Part shown: piece after piece, positions 14,036-26,172 of the stretch | How the letters are laid out: every line of letters begins with the position of its first letter | Numbering within the stretch: the first letter of the stretch is position 1 | Origin: Prosapia bicincta | Taxonomy: Eukaryota; Arthropoda; Insecta; Hemiptera; Cercopidae | NCBI GenBank assembly: GCA_036971475.1 | Contig: JBAIZL010000005.1 | Coordinates: forward strand, 247,785,323 to 247,849,322 | DNA length: 64,000 nucleotides | Direction: 5' to 3' | Translations under genes and position numbers: made by a program | Notes under the pieces: generated by a model | What the model saw: only the letters and a program-made list of their open reading frames with translations | The model's database searches: none | Told to the model about the DNA's origin: nothing

Positions 14036-14970
14036 GTTTTATGATATGTCCAATATCGAAATATTGGGAATTTTACAATAATATATTCCAAGGAATTAAC
14101 CTAAAGCTTTTTAATTTTCTCTAAGAGTTTAGAATTTACTTTAAAATATTTCGTTTCAAAATACTTTAAAGGCCATTAAAGATAATTCAAATTATTAAAA
14201 GGTTTTATAAAAGAACTATTTAAGCTTTTAGGTATAACGACAAAAACGAAACTGAATAGAGCGTGTAACAGGACCTGAATGTAGTGATTGAAGCTCCATG
14301 TAGTGATATTGCGCTCTGTAGAGGTAACATTTATGTAGCAGTTCTTTTCCAGTTACAACTTTCCTTCGTATGCAAAGAATATTCAGTTATATTGTAAAAA
14401 GTTAGGGAAAATTGTTTTACGTTTTTATGATATAAATGTTTGTATTTCAAAAAGTACATTATAAAAATATTATTGTAAACTATTTTCAATAAAGGTTGGT
14501 ATCGTCCAGTCATTCTCAAATGATGGAAATAATGATTTATTTAACCTGTTAACAGTTGCTTGGAGTTATTTACCAGTAACACGTCTTGTTCTGTTCGAAA
14601 CCAGAGGTTTTCATTGGTATATAGCATTCGATAGTATTATGGGGAGATATGTATGTTTGTAGGATGATCGGCTTCAGATTTCGTTACGTCTCGATAACAG
14701 CGGCTCTCTGTCGGGAAACTATAATAACAGCCACCTTATTTCGTAGAACGAGTTTCTCAGTACCAATGGTGGATAAGGTGAGCGATTTATCAAACATATT
14801 CCTTATACATGGAGCGGTCATAGAATCTTGGTACCGATATTTTCCGACGTACGAAAACCTCTTACGCACTGAGCTATGTAAAACTCGTCCCTATAGAACA
14901 TCTTCAACTCATACTTTAAGTGAATACGATGGGCCATGGATGTACGCGCTTTCACTGTCCTTCCTACAAC
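14036..14970. other. Unassigned DNA
   Basis: Contains overlapping open frames on both strands at 14649-14984 (111 residues plus, 61 residues minus) in a stretch of more balanced base composition. Neither matches a family I recognise. A repeat fragment is as likely as an exon. Confidence 0.35.
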
Positions 14971-14982
14971 TTCACCATATAT

Positions 14983-15176
14983 GAAATTTCTTGATGTAAT
15001 CTCTTTGAATTCACTGATTAAACTAATTTTAAACTACTTAACTAAGTGAATACGTAATTGCTAACTTGCTGACGAGTTTCGAATCTAGGGTTAGCTTCGT
15101 CAAATTAACGATCGTTTTGAAACGCGTCAGCAAGTAAGCAATTACCTATTCACTTAGTTAAGAAGTTTAAAATTAG
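14983..15176. mobile_element. Foldback element, copy 1
   Basis: A head of about 38 bp (CTTGATGTAATC..GAATTCACTGATTAAAC) is followed by long inverted arms, 15021-15083 and 15115-15178. The arms contain TTAACTAAGTGAATA and ACTTGCTGACG. The element is bracketed by an exact 12-bp direct repeat, TTCACCATATAT (14971-14982 and 15177-15188), a likely target duplication. Non-coding. Related copies at 24.6 and 26.0 kb. Confidence 0.75.
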
Positions 15177-15188
15177 TTCACCATATAT

Positions 15189-18169
15189 CTTGTTCCTATA
15201 AGGCCACAAATAACCAGTTCTCTACAACAACACAAAGCTTTTCAATTCAACTTTGACCTTATCCTGTTAATTAACTGCAATAATACTGTATCAATTGTTT
15301 TAAAATTGAGATGGTGAGGCTCTTTAAAAACGCTATTGATAGTGCGCATCTTAGACCGACTGAGTTTTTTAGTGAACGCACAAATGTGAAAGCGGGAGTT
15401 TCTCTAGTAGAGTTTTACGTTCAAATATGTTAAATGTGGTTTGTGATAGTTATGAGTGAATGTTTGTTTGATATTGTCTGATTTCATTTATTGAAATTCT
15501 GGATCCTATTCAAGTATATCAGATTAAAGTACTTAATATAATCCTGAAGAAGAAAAGAAATTTTTTTTTGGTTTATAGAGTTGAAAAAATGCGCTAAGAA
15601 CATGATTGTAAAAAATTGAAATAAAAGTATTTACCCGGAATAGAGTATTTATAGAACATTATAAGGGGATTAGATAAGCAAAAAACTCATGTTCTGCCTC
15701 AGCAATAAACAGAGATGGCCTTTCTTAGATATGACTTTCTTAGAACATTTTCATCTGAGAATCCCAATATTTGTAAAGAACACATTAATTCAAGAGCAAC
15801 TATTAATAAAATACAAACAAACAAAACACGAGGGAGACTAACAATAGAGGAACAAGTGCCAAGAAGGCCAAATCTAAAAAATGGTAGTTTCTGATGAACA
15901 TGAAGGAATGATTATAAACTCTTCAAAACCTGTTCAACATCCTAGGTAGGTAATTATATCCTTCAAGATCGTATACAACAAAAAACAAAAGTGTGCAACG
16001 GAAGACGTAATAATGCATTAACCTTCATACAGAAAACATGAAGGGAGTTTGATACAGAAGATAATAATAAATGCAGCTATTGTAGTAAAATTCTTCTCCT
16101 AATGATCAGATAACAATGGACAAATGGATATTTTTTTTTTAAAAATGCCAACATGTGGAACGCCTAACAAATTAAGAACTGAACAGAAATATTTGATTTA
16201 TTTTAATAAGACCTCACGATGACGCCTGTATCATAGTCAGAAATTTTCATTAGTTATTCAGAGATATTTAATATATATTGAATTAGACAAAAACTGATGT
16301 TAGTAACTAAATATAACGCCCTATCAGTTTTACCAAGTTACTAATATTATATTACCCTTATCAGACCCCTGGGGAGCAGTAGGGCTTATCTGCAAACTGC
16401 AGATGTCCGTGGGAACAGTCGCGAGGCGAGATATTAAGGCCCGAGACAGTATATTTCGCCAATAATTACATATGGAATAGACAGTTTGTTATTTTCGCAA
16501 TTCAAAAGTAACAACTTTAACAAAACATTCTCCCGAAATATCGTTACTAAGAACAGCTTCAATCAAAAAGTCGAAAATTCAAATCTATCTTGCACTATAT
16601 TTGAGTATCTGTATGGAAACAGTTATTCTAATAATTTTTCCAACGCACAAGTCAAATTCATTCACAAATGAATTATATAATGTAATGGAATGTTGAATTT
16701 ATCCATAGCCTATCTCATTCTCTCACTGTCTCTAACTCTTTCTCTCTCTCTCTTTCTCTCTCGCTTTCTTCTGCTTGTGTCGCTCCTCATCTCTAGTACA
16801 TCACTTTAAGATTGAGCACTGAATACAACAGAAGGAACACTGTACTAACTCAGGTACTAAAGAATGAGGTTTTTCGGGCTCTATTCAGCATGTAAAAGAC
16901 ACTAAGGGCCAAATTCGGGTAGATGAGAAACGCTGATCACAACTCATACTTTAAATAACTTAAAACCCAACTAAAATTTGTTTTATTCTGTTTCTGCTAA
17001 ACAGTGGTGAATTCATGAAAGAAGTCATTATAACAGCTACGAAATACTAATTTACGTCTTTCTTCAGAAAATATTTTTGACTATACTCTGACTATGGTAC
17101 TTTATAATTCAAAAGCTTAGGTGACGATAAAATATTAGAAAGAATTTAAACCTGGAACTAGAGATTACCTACAAACAATGAGTTTGCTCGAACTTTGTTT
17201 GAAAGTTCCTGTAGTGCGCTTGAAACAATCTTTTAGAACTTAAAGTGAACAATTACCAATGAAAAGAAAGAAACACTTTTTAAACTCAATTTAATAATCC
17301 CAGCGTTAAGCAAAACTCTGTAACGAACCGGCAAATGTCTAGGACTGAGCTCATTTATTAGAGGGTTTTATGTTTACTACTTACACGTGTTTAGAGAAAA
17401 TACAAATAGAAACTATTTTTAAAACAGAAAGACAGAATATTTTTACTTCATCGGAAATAAACTATACGTTCTTTTATAAAATATTTCAAGTGCGTATTTG
17501 AACAATATTTTGTTTACTAAAATCATACTCTTCTTTAAATAGCCTACGTTCGTCGTCAAATAATAAATAACCAGTTGTTTAGTTGTTGAATTTAAACAAT
17601 TTCTTTAACTTGTAAAATATTATAATATTTTATATAATAATATTTTATGCAATAAAATAATTCTAAATACATTCGCTATGGTAATAGATAGAACAAAGGT
17701 TACTATTTTTATACATTTAAAAACAAGTATTATAGAAAAAAATTTAAGTCAATTCCTACTTGATTTAACAAAGAAATTTTGTTGTTTAATTTCTATTTAT
17801 TTTATAATTACAATTAATATAAATATTTACATACATATGTCAGATTAACATCTGATTAAGTGGCAAAATAGAAAACGAATTTCCTTGATATTTTAAATTT
17901 GACTTTGTATGTATAGTGTTGGACTTTTATTTTTTCCTATTGTACGCTTTCTTTTTTTCTGGCAATATGTTGTAATTTCGTTTCGCTTTTTTTGCATTTT
18001 CCGTTTGTGAAGCAAGGCGTTAATCCAGTTTGTTTGTTTCTAATATTCTTTTCATTCATATAGGGTTTTTAATCCTATGGCATCATTCATGATATTATTA
18101 AGTAGCCGTGGCAGCAATTTAATGTTATACAAAGAGGGTTTTTCATTTAGATCTTAGATAAGTTCATTT
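15189..18169. other. Unassigned DNA with a CT tract
   Basis: A CT-rich simple repeat lies at 16737-16770, and a short GC-richer patch at 16365-16460 has no assignment. The remainder is AT-rich with no recognised gene. Confidence 0.45.
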
Positions 18170-18174
18170 CTAGC

Positions 18175-18250
18175 TACGGAAAGTTGGCTCAGTGCCAAAA
18201 TCACTAGACTTCGAGCACGAAGATACTCAGTTCAAATCCGACCTAGACCC
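18175..18250 (+). repeat. tRNA-derived SINE fragment
   Basis: Contains a pol III A-box-like TGGCTCAGTGC at 18185 and, about 45 bp downstream, a B box GTTCAAATCC at 18230-18239, followed by a C-run and an A/T-rich tail. The spacing and sequence fit a tRNA-derived head. The cloverleaf is degraded (no clean acceptor stem), so I call a SINE or tRNA relic, not a functional tRNA. Confidence 0.6.
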
Positions 18251-19947
18251 CCCAAAAATTTATAATTTAAATATTGAATAAATAAATGAAAATATGGTAT
18301 TAACATCAACTGTCAACCACTATAGGTTTAAAAAATGTATTTGAACTTGTTTGCATGAACAATAAATTGTATTAAGGATTGGACATTTTTACTAGACTTA
18401 ATAAATAAAAAAAGATGCTAAAATTGATTCCCAAATATCGAGTTATATATTAAAATTTTTTGATATTTTATTTTTCCCTTCAACAAAAAAATTAAAATAC
18501 ACACATTATTTTCATTAAAGAATATTTTATATTACAAAAAGAAACATTTTTGCCAACCTCTAAATAGAATGAAAATACTGCGAGAGCAATGTACAAATAA
18601 CAATGAAACAAATGCATAGATATTTTGTGTGTAACAGATTGATCTAGTTTTATTGAGAATAGCTATAGAGGGTGTTTAAAACAAAAACTTTTCTTGCCAT
18701 GTAGAAATTTAAACGGAGTTTTAAAATTAGAATCTGGCGTTTAAATTATTACAATATTCTACATTTCGTCAAAGGTCTACAAAATTCTGTCGAGTATCAC
18801 TCGTTGCTGGCATTTTTAGTTTTATCACATGTTTTCGTGTGATCGCACTTATAAAAACATAAAAATTGTATAAATTAGAACGTCCTAATGTGTTGCAAAT
18901 TCACAAATATCTTGTCTATTTGCAAGATACCCCCTCTGGTTGTTTTAGTCTAGTTCGTTATGTACTCTCTAACCACTCCAGGATGGCCTAACCTATGGAT
19001 CGGCGGCAGTATAGGGCCAATTTATGTACAGTGACAATCCCCGTCCCCCTGCCCATCAACTCTTTGATACTGGAAATAGAATCATCGTGCGAAAAAACCC
19101 ACATTCCTGGAATACACCTACTTTTTGCATGTTTCACGAAAAGCTCCATAGCCTCTACAAAGCCAAATAGAAAACAATGCATACTATAATACAAAAGAGT
19201 ATATATTATTTATTTACTATTGCTTGATAATACTTATTACTTGATTATATTGTCTATAATTTACTCACATGTAACACGGCTTTATTTTTCCATACTTCTA
19301 TGTGTATTTGTGTGCGCAACCAACCCCCAAGCATCAGCTGGAGGCTACTTGCCAGAGAATAAATTATTCAATCTTTTGCAAATTGCATACATTTCTTGAA
19401 TGTAACCGTGACAAAGTGCCTTCTAATAAGGTAATATATACTTCTGTTAGCTGTATATTCTAAATGTAACGTTTAAACAAATACGACTGATTGAAGTTGT
19501 TTTTTTTTAAAATATATATTGAGGTAGATTAACTTAGAAAACCACCATTTATTATAGTCGCACAGCAATCCGGTTGGATGTTAAATCCATTCAAATACAA
19601 AAACAAACAATCAAATTTTTTTTTTAAGCCAACTAGCTTTCATTTTAATTTCAATTTTAATAATAGTTTCATGATATTATCGTCGATTGCCAATTAGAAA
19701 CAAATATTTTGTCATTATTTCGGAATAAATTTATAATGAACAACGGAAAACACCTAGCCTCAATAATTTGTATTCACCTTCTATGAATTTTGATTGCACA
19801 ACAATCATTACAGTTTATGTAATCATTGCAATACAATCATTATCTTACAGATTTTGTTGTCTAAAGAATGGTGCTTTGCAATCGAAATATCCATAACGTT
19901 AATAATAACTTAAAACAATGTGAAAACTCCCTATAGTGAAAAAAACA
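18251..19947. other. Unassigned AT-rich DNA
   Basis: A patch of balanced composition at 18965-19190 has open frames on both strands with no recognised family. Otherwise nothing seen. Confidence 0.45.
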
Positions 19948-20951
19948 ATATACAATAGGTAACATTGATGTTGCTGTGTCAACTACCCAAAGTCAGGAAT
20001 GTAATATGCAAAGATATATAACAATGATGTTGCTGTGTCAACTACCCTATGTGAGGAATGTAATATGCAAAGATAGATAACAATGATGTTGCTGTGTCAA
20101 CTACCCAATGTGAGGAATGTAATATGCAAAGATATATAACAATGATGTTGCTGTGTCAACTACCCTATGTGAGGAATGTAATATGCAAAGATATATAACA
20201 ATGATGTTGCTGTGTCAACTACCTTATGTGAGGAATGTAATATGCAAAGATAGATAACAATGATGTTGCTGTGTCAACTACCCAATGTGAGGAATGCAAT
20301 ATGCAAAGATAGATAACAATGATGTTGCTGTGCCAACGCTACGATGTAAAGAATGTAATATGCAATGATAGGTAACATTGATGTAACTGTGCCAATCCTC
20401 CGATGTAAGGAATGTAATATACAAATGATAGGTAACACAGATGTAGCTGTGCCAGCTCTCCAATGTGAGGGATGTAATCTGAAATGATGGGTAACAATGA
20501 TGTTGATGTGCCAACCCCCCGATATTAGGGATGTAATATGCAATGATAGATAACAATTATGTAGCGGTGCCAACTCTCCAATGTGAGGGATGAAATATGC
20601 AATGATGGATAACAATTATGTAGCGGTGATAACTCCCCGATGCAAGGAATTTAATATGCAATGATATATAACAATTATATAGCGGTGCCAATTCCCCGAT
20701 GTGAGGAATGTAATATGCAATGATAGATAGCAATGATGTGGCTGTGCCTACTCCCCGATATGAGGGTTGTAATATGCAATGATAGATAACAATTATGTAG
20801 CGGTGATAACTCCCCGATGCAAGGAATGTAATATGCAATGATATATAACAATGATGTTGCTGTGCCAATTCCCCGAAGTGAGGAATGTAAAATGCAATGA
20901 TAGGTTACATTGTTGTAGCTGTGACAACTCTCCGATTTAAGGAATGTAATC
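19948..20951. repeat. 59-61 bp tandem satellite
   Basis: About 17 head-to-tail copies of a unit that includes GAGGAATGTAATATGCAA and AACAATGATGTTGCTGTG. The left six copies are nearly identical at 59 bp. Copies to the right drift, with unit length about 60-61 bp and a CCCCGATG variant. Open minus-strand frames of about 100 residues (20274-21013) arise because a 60-bp unit keeps frame; they are not genes. Confidence 0.95.
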
Positions 20952-22959
20952 CGCTTTCGATTCCACATTTCAGACCAAACCCCTCTACCACCCTCAAGCG
21001 CAAGTATTTTCACATAGTAATTCCACTAAAGACAAGATTCCCTATCTATCTGGTATTAGCAGTTCGTAATGAAAGGAACGTAATTTATTTCCGGTCAAAA
21101 TTATTTTTCATGTCAAAATAATCTTGAAACAAAACAAATAAACCCTGCTAGAAATAGGCTTTAATAAGAACATTCCTTATTCATTCCTTATGTCTTTATT
21201 ATAATGGGGGCTTCTGCTGAATTAAAGATTTTTGGTATCTATTTAAAGTGGAAACGCTAAACCCTGATACAAAAGGCGGCTTATATAACCTACCGACCTA
21301 AGCCCTTTGTTATTACTTTTTTATTTTAAAACCACAATTGTGTTCCCTTGTGTTAAGCCTCTTTAAAGAGAATAAAAGCAGCTCTGCCTGAATAGCTTCA
21401 ATTTATACTGGAGCTATTTAAAATTCCATTAATGATTTATGCTAACAGTGGTATTTGCAATTATTAATTAAACATTTGTTATTTCTTGTAATTTTCAAAA
21501 CGTATATTTTTTACTCTACGTGGAGTAATGTTTAAAAATTGTCGGTCATTTTTTAATCACTTTATAATTACATACATATATTCTAAGATACATGGTAATA
21601 AACCTACATTTTGGTCTCAGGTAATTTCCACAAATATATTTTGATAGTTTTCTTTTTTTCCACTAAGATTTATACTCTGCCAATCACAACCATACTAACC
21701 ATAATGACCTGCCAATCCTAGAATTGTCCCACTCCGCACTGACGCACTTCGGAGCATATCCATCAGCCAGAACTTATTTTTAACTCCATCACTCAGTTCG
21801 AGGGTTTTATTAAATATTGTTTACCTATTTATTACTTTAACAAAATCTTGAAATAATTCATAAACAAGTGTAATGACCTTTAATATAGTATATGTTTTAA
21901 TAATATAAATTGGTATTTAAACGTGTTAATTATATAATACGTCGAAATATGCTCGAATATTTATAATAGTTGTGAGAGGAGTTTCGCAGACGTATATCGA
22001 CAACTTTAGACTGTAGAACTTATTCTGTTGCATGAGAAATTAATGTTCTGTTGTGTAATCAATATGCAAAGTTTAAACAAAAGCATCTCCGCGAACTATT
22101 CAGCGTAAATTCTCAAGAGGCCGAATGAACATTCATTGAGAAACCTAATACTTCACAAGCTTTACACGTGACGTGTGTGTACTTTTAAAGTAATATAAGG
22201 TTTGATATCATAAAATAACAATTAAAATCGCATTTTAATATCTGGGAATATTTACTGCAGACTAATAACAGAAGGACAGAATGGTTAATCTCTGTCTCCT
22301 GAAAATGTTTCGGAAATTGGACGTATTTTGCTCCAATACTACTTATGTCTAATGACACGTGACCTGTCCGATGCAAGGCAAAGATAACGAAAGAACTTTA
22401 CTTTAATAGCAACAGAAAAGAGCTTGTGTTGAAATAGAATTTTATTGAAAGTGCTAGCACAAAATAATAACCTTTTTCTTTCTTTGAGATTTTTAGAACA
22501 AAACTTATTATTTGTAATATCCCATTAGTGCAAAAGATTATTATTTTAAAAAAACATTTTTAACTGTATATTCTCATTTAAACATACTGAAAAAATGATT
22601 TTTTTAAAAATATCTTCGTATTTTGTCAATTATAGTATAACCGATAAATAGGACGCTATGCATTCAGACTACATGGGAACCTGAATGTATTACAAGATTA
22701 TTTCACTTGCAAGCACAATAACCTGCCTATATCTTTTAAAAAATATATAATGGTTACAGATTTATATAAATGAACATAAAAGGAATCTGTTTTGTTAAAA
22801 AACATGTACTTTGTTCATACATTCATCTACAAAACTTTTATTAAAACTTAAAAACTGGAATGCAAACTTTATTCCAGGATATATAGTTCATGATACAAAT
22901 TTGAGAACTTATACAACTATTATTACATAAAATGTGTTACTTATAAAAGTCCTTTCTAC
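20952..22959. other. Unassigned AT-rich DNA
   Basis: No gene or recognised repeat. Confidence 0.5.
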
Positions 22960-23237
22960 TGTCTGTAGTACTGTTGCAAGCCCTTAGGATAAGGTCTAAC
23001 TTGACACTCAAACATATAAATTTGGCTTTTCCTGTATAGTTGCACAACGTCGTTCTGTGGCATTGGGTGCTGGCACTTGACTGATGTTGTCATAGTGAAT
23101 ATCTTCTAGATGCCTTGCTATTTGTCTCTGTGGTGGTTTACCTCGTTTTTTCAATAAAGTAATGGCCAATATTATTCTGTAGTGGAAAGTCTGTTGAGTA
23201 GCCGGAGCTCTAGGCAGTAATTTACCATTGAGCAATC
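22960..23237 (-). pseudogene. piggyBac-like transposase C-terminal fragment (tentative)
   Basis: The minus frame (75 residues, 23008-23235) reads FHYRIILAITLLKKRGKP, then a short linker, RHLEDIHYDNISQ and an ERRCA stretch. This resembles the end of piggyBac transposases, where a LDFR..(I/L)A..L helix leads into a basic linker, a G-R-H-F-like segment and a Cys-rich RRC..C RING/PHD-type finger. After ERRCA the similarity continues in another frame with FIC and a later Cys, so the finger is broken. The DDD catalytic core is not in the window. Resemblance is by eye only. Confidence 0.4.
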
Positions 23238-24467
23238 ATACACTTACTTCACACCCAGCAGACAAATTGAGAGTCATCACCTTTTTTTTAATTTTATGGA
23301 AAAAAACTATTCTTATTCGTTTATTGCTGGATATAACAGGGAGAAAGAGAGATCATGAGAAACTATGAGTATCTAAGAATCGAAGAGTGAGAGAGTCTAG
23401 ATTTGTCAGTCGGAGGTAAAGAGAGTGATATTCCAAGAGCCACAGGTGGAGGAGTCTACTGCTGGGAACCGAACAAAAGGGTAGAACAGGGATGGCGAAG
23501 GAGTGTATATCTATTAATAATAAAAGGTCTAGAAGTCACGGGTCGTAGTGGTGGTGGCATCGGTGAGTCGGGAGAGCTAAAAGTTTCTACACGAGTTCCA
23601 CGACTAAAGTTGATCGACTAAACACAGAGAAGTTTCTCCTTCAATCATTGATTGCTGTCTAATTATAATGGTTTATTTCCACTGAGATATCAAAGTAACA
23701 TAATATCTTATCAATTATTTAGTAATTACAAATAAATCTAAACATCCGATCAAGGTCATTACAATTTAATGTAGATTCAAATTATTTCTCTCAGAGAAAT
23801 AACTATCTTTCATTACTCAAGTGTGTTGACGACGTGTGATTGGTATAATTGTCTCAGGTAGTGTCGGGTTTAGAGGTTCTAACTAACAGTCCCTCCTGCG
23901 ATTACACAATGTAATAAAGAACTTGTAAATAAGCGAAGAAATGGAAAATTGCAAGCTACAAATATATTAGTTACGACTACAAACAAACTCCAGAGTACAT
24001 TTTGCAGAAACATTGCCATACTACCAACAAAGATACAAACAAGTCTCTACCTAAATTCCAATCTAGAAATTCAGTAAGTATTAACATGTAACTTAATATA
24101 ACAGCTTTGTTATGGGAAGACATCGTGTTCCTTCTTAAATCATCCATTGTTTCCAAGTGTTTTTTTTTAAATCTGAAGTAGCATGAACACTGTACCAAAG
24201 TATACATTCTTATAACCTATGAGGCCCTTTTTAAATCGAGCCATATTATTTCATCTCTCCTGAACCCTCTTCAAGAGTCTTTCTGAATCATGTTTATTTC
24301 ATTTATCAGGAATAGTTCTTGATCCTGTTTCCTCAATAGGAAATACCAGGAAGCAACCTCTAGATGTGTCCATGATGTTACCATCGTGTGGCCCATGATT
24401 TTCTCTCATTATATTAGAATAATTCACGTAACATTTCACTTAACCTTTTTCCCAATTCATACAAGTT

Positions 24468-24474
<7 letters not shown>
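23238..24474. other. Unassigned DNA, includes an old interspersed repeat
   Basis: 23735-23830 resembles 27205-27310 and 25620-25690 (motifs CAAGG(T/C)(C/T)ATTACAAT and AAATTATTTCTCTC..GAGA). 23990-24080 also resembles 27455-27540. This suggests an old shared element in two or three pieces. Family unknown. Confidence 0.4.

Positions 24475-24545
<71 letters not shown>
24475..24545. repeat. (TA)n microsatellite
   Basis: About 70 bp of pure TA. Confidence 0.97.
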
Positions 24546-24547
<2 letters not shown>

Positions 24548-24597
24548 AAAACAACTATGGCTATTCAAATACGAGAATTATTTGTTAATATTTATTC

Positions 24598-24833
24598 CAA
24601 CTGTAATTAAATGTACTTAACTATGTAAATACGTAAGGATTTACTTGCTGACGCGTTTCTAAACAAACGTTCCTTTTACGAAGCAGTGCCTCTCCTTCGA
24701 AGGGGAGGCTTTGCTTAGTAAAACGAACGATTGTTTCGAAACGTGTCAGCAAGTAAGCCCTTACGTATTCATTTAGTTAAGTATTTTTTGATTATAGTTT
24801 AATCAGTGAATTCAAAATGATTACATCAAGCAA
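24598..24833. mobile_element. Foldback element, copy 2 (inverted orientation)
   Basis: Same family as 14983-15176 but reversed: the arm and ACTTGCTGACGCGTTTC come first and the TTTAATCAGTGAATTC..GATTACATCAAG head lies at the right. The loop contains nested inverted repeats around CCTTCGAAGG. An 8-bp direct repeat ATTTATTC (24590-24597 and 24834-24841) may be the target duplication. Confidence 0.7.
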
Positions 24834-24841
24834 ATTTATTC

Positions 24842-26019
24842 AAAGCTTATCGTTGATAAACAGTAACAATATCATTAGGAATAAATTATACAATAATGCA
24901 AGATATAAAACATTTGACAAACAAATGTATACAATTTGCTAAATATCTTGTTGCCGTAACAATATCGATATTGAATATATTATCAAATTTAGAATGTATT
25001 TGTATTTGTTCATTTAATAATTTGTAATTTTTGCAGTATTTATATATTTCGAATGCTTCATATTTGTTCATACTTAATTTTTCCTATATTAATTCCCATA
25101 TTATTTTTTGTTATAAGTTTCATATTTTATATATTTGAAAACTGATGATTATAATTAATACAATGATTTGGATTATTAGATTTGTATATTTCTAGTTTTT
25201 GTAAGCATTTAAATGTGTTTTATATATACAAATTTACAATAATGTTGATCAATTTAGTTCTATAAACTTTAAACAAGTTAAGTAAATGAAAATTATTCTA
25301 AATATGCTCACTCTAGGATATTTGTTTTAGTGTTTGAATGAAGAAACTTCTGAAATATTTAATTCAAAACGGCTCTAATTAAGCCAAAGTTTATTTCAAG
25401 GCCGAAAGTTGTCTGAGAAGTTATATTGCTTAGGGGATTAGGCAAATACCCTCTGCACACAGTTCGCCTTAACACGTCTTGAATACTCTTCAGTTGTTAC
25501 AAATCGTGTGTTTTAATGTAAAATCACAGTATTTTGCTATTTTTCTGTGAGAATACAACGCAAAAAATAAAAATATTCATTTTTCTGTATAGAACGAGCG
25601 ACACACCTTTTAAATAAAATTAGAGTTTCAAGTGTTTACAAATTATTTCTCTCTGAGAAGTAATTACTTTTCATTCCACAGATCTTGTAAAAGTAAGTTT
25701 GTCTATCGCTTCCCATGGAACATTTTCTGGTGTAATGAGTTACGTTGATGCTAGAGTCAGGACCTGCTGTTATATTTTTCATGTATAAATCGTTTATATG
25801 ATTGTGGTGGTTTGAAGCATGTACGTAACACTTTCAATATAAAAGAGAAAGCAAAGGTGATGTTGAGGAAAGATGTCGCACCCGTTGACCGTATCATGCG
25901 CCATATGAAATTATTATTGAAAATTTGATATTTCCAATTTTATTGAAATATAATCAATAATTATTAAAATATAAGTTCTTTATGTAGTTTGTTATTTTTT
26001 ATTAAAGTTGCGTGTTGTA
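24842..26019. other. Unassigned DNA with two old repeat pieces
   Basis: 25370-25450 resembles 52435-52511 (AAGCCAAAGT..AATT and GGGATTA(G/A)GCAAA). 25620-25690 matches pieces at 23.7 and 27.2 kb. No coding content recognised. Confidence 0.4.
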
Positions 26020-26172
26020 ATCATCTTGAATTCACTGACAAAATATAATTAAAAATTACGTAACTAAGAGAATTCTTAAGTGCTTGCTTGCTGACGTGGG
26101 CTAAAAGGCTTATGAAGGAACGATTGTCTCCAAACACATCAGCAAGTAGGCTCTGAAGTACTCACTTTGTTA
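26020..26172. mobile_element. Foldback element, copy 3 (diverged)
   Basis: Keeps the head motif TTGAATTCACTGA and both inverted GCTTGCTGACG / CATCAGCAAGTA motifs of copies 1 and 2, with a shorter loop. The most diverged of the three. No target duplication seen. Confidence 0.6.

Noticed and set aside
14649..14984. 111-residue plus frame
   Set aside because: No family resemblance, and the opposite strand is also open; kept only as an unassigned patch.
15061..15140. CTGACGAG followed by GAAACGCGTC in foldback copy 1, resembling a hammerhead
   Set aside because: The box is CTGACGC or CTGACAC in the other arms and in copy 2, stem II does not pair, and the resemblance follows from the palindrome.
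18988..19194. Open frames on both strands in a balanced patch
   Set aside because: Not matched to any transposase or host protein I know; neither strand favoured.
20274..21013. Overlapping minus frames of about 100 residues with repeated CYLSLHI motifs
   Set aside because: Produced by a tandem unit near 60 bp that keeps frame; no start context, and the DNA unit, not the protein, is conserved.
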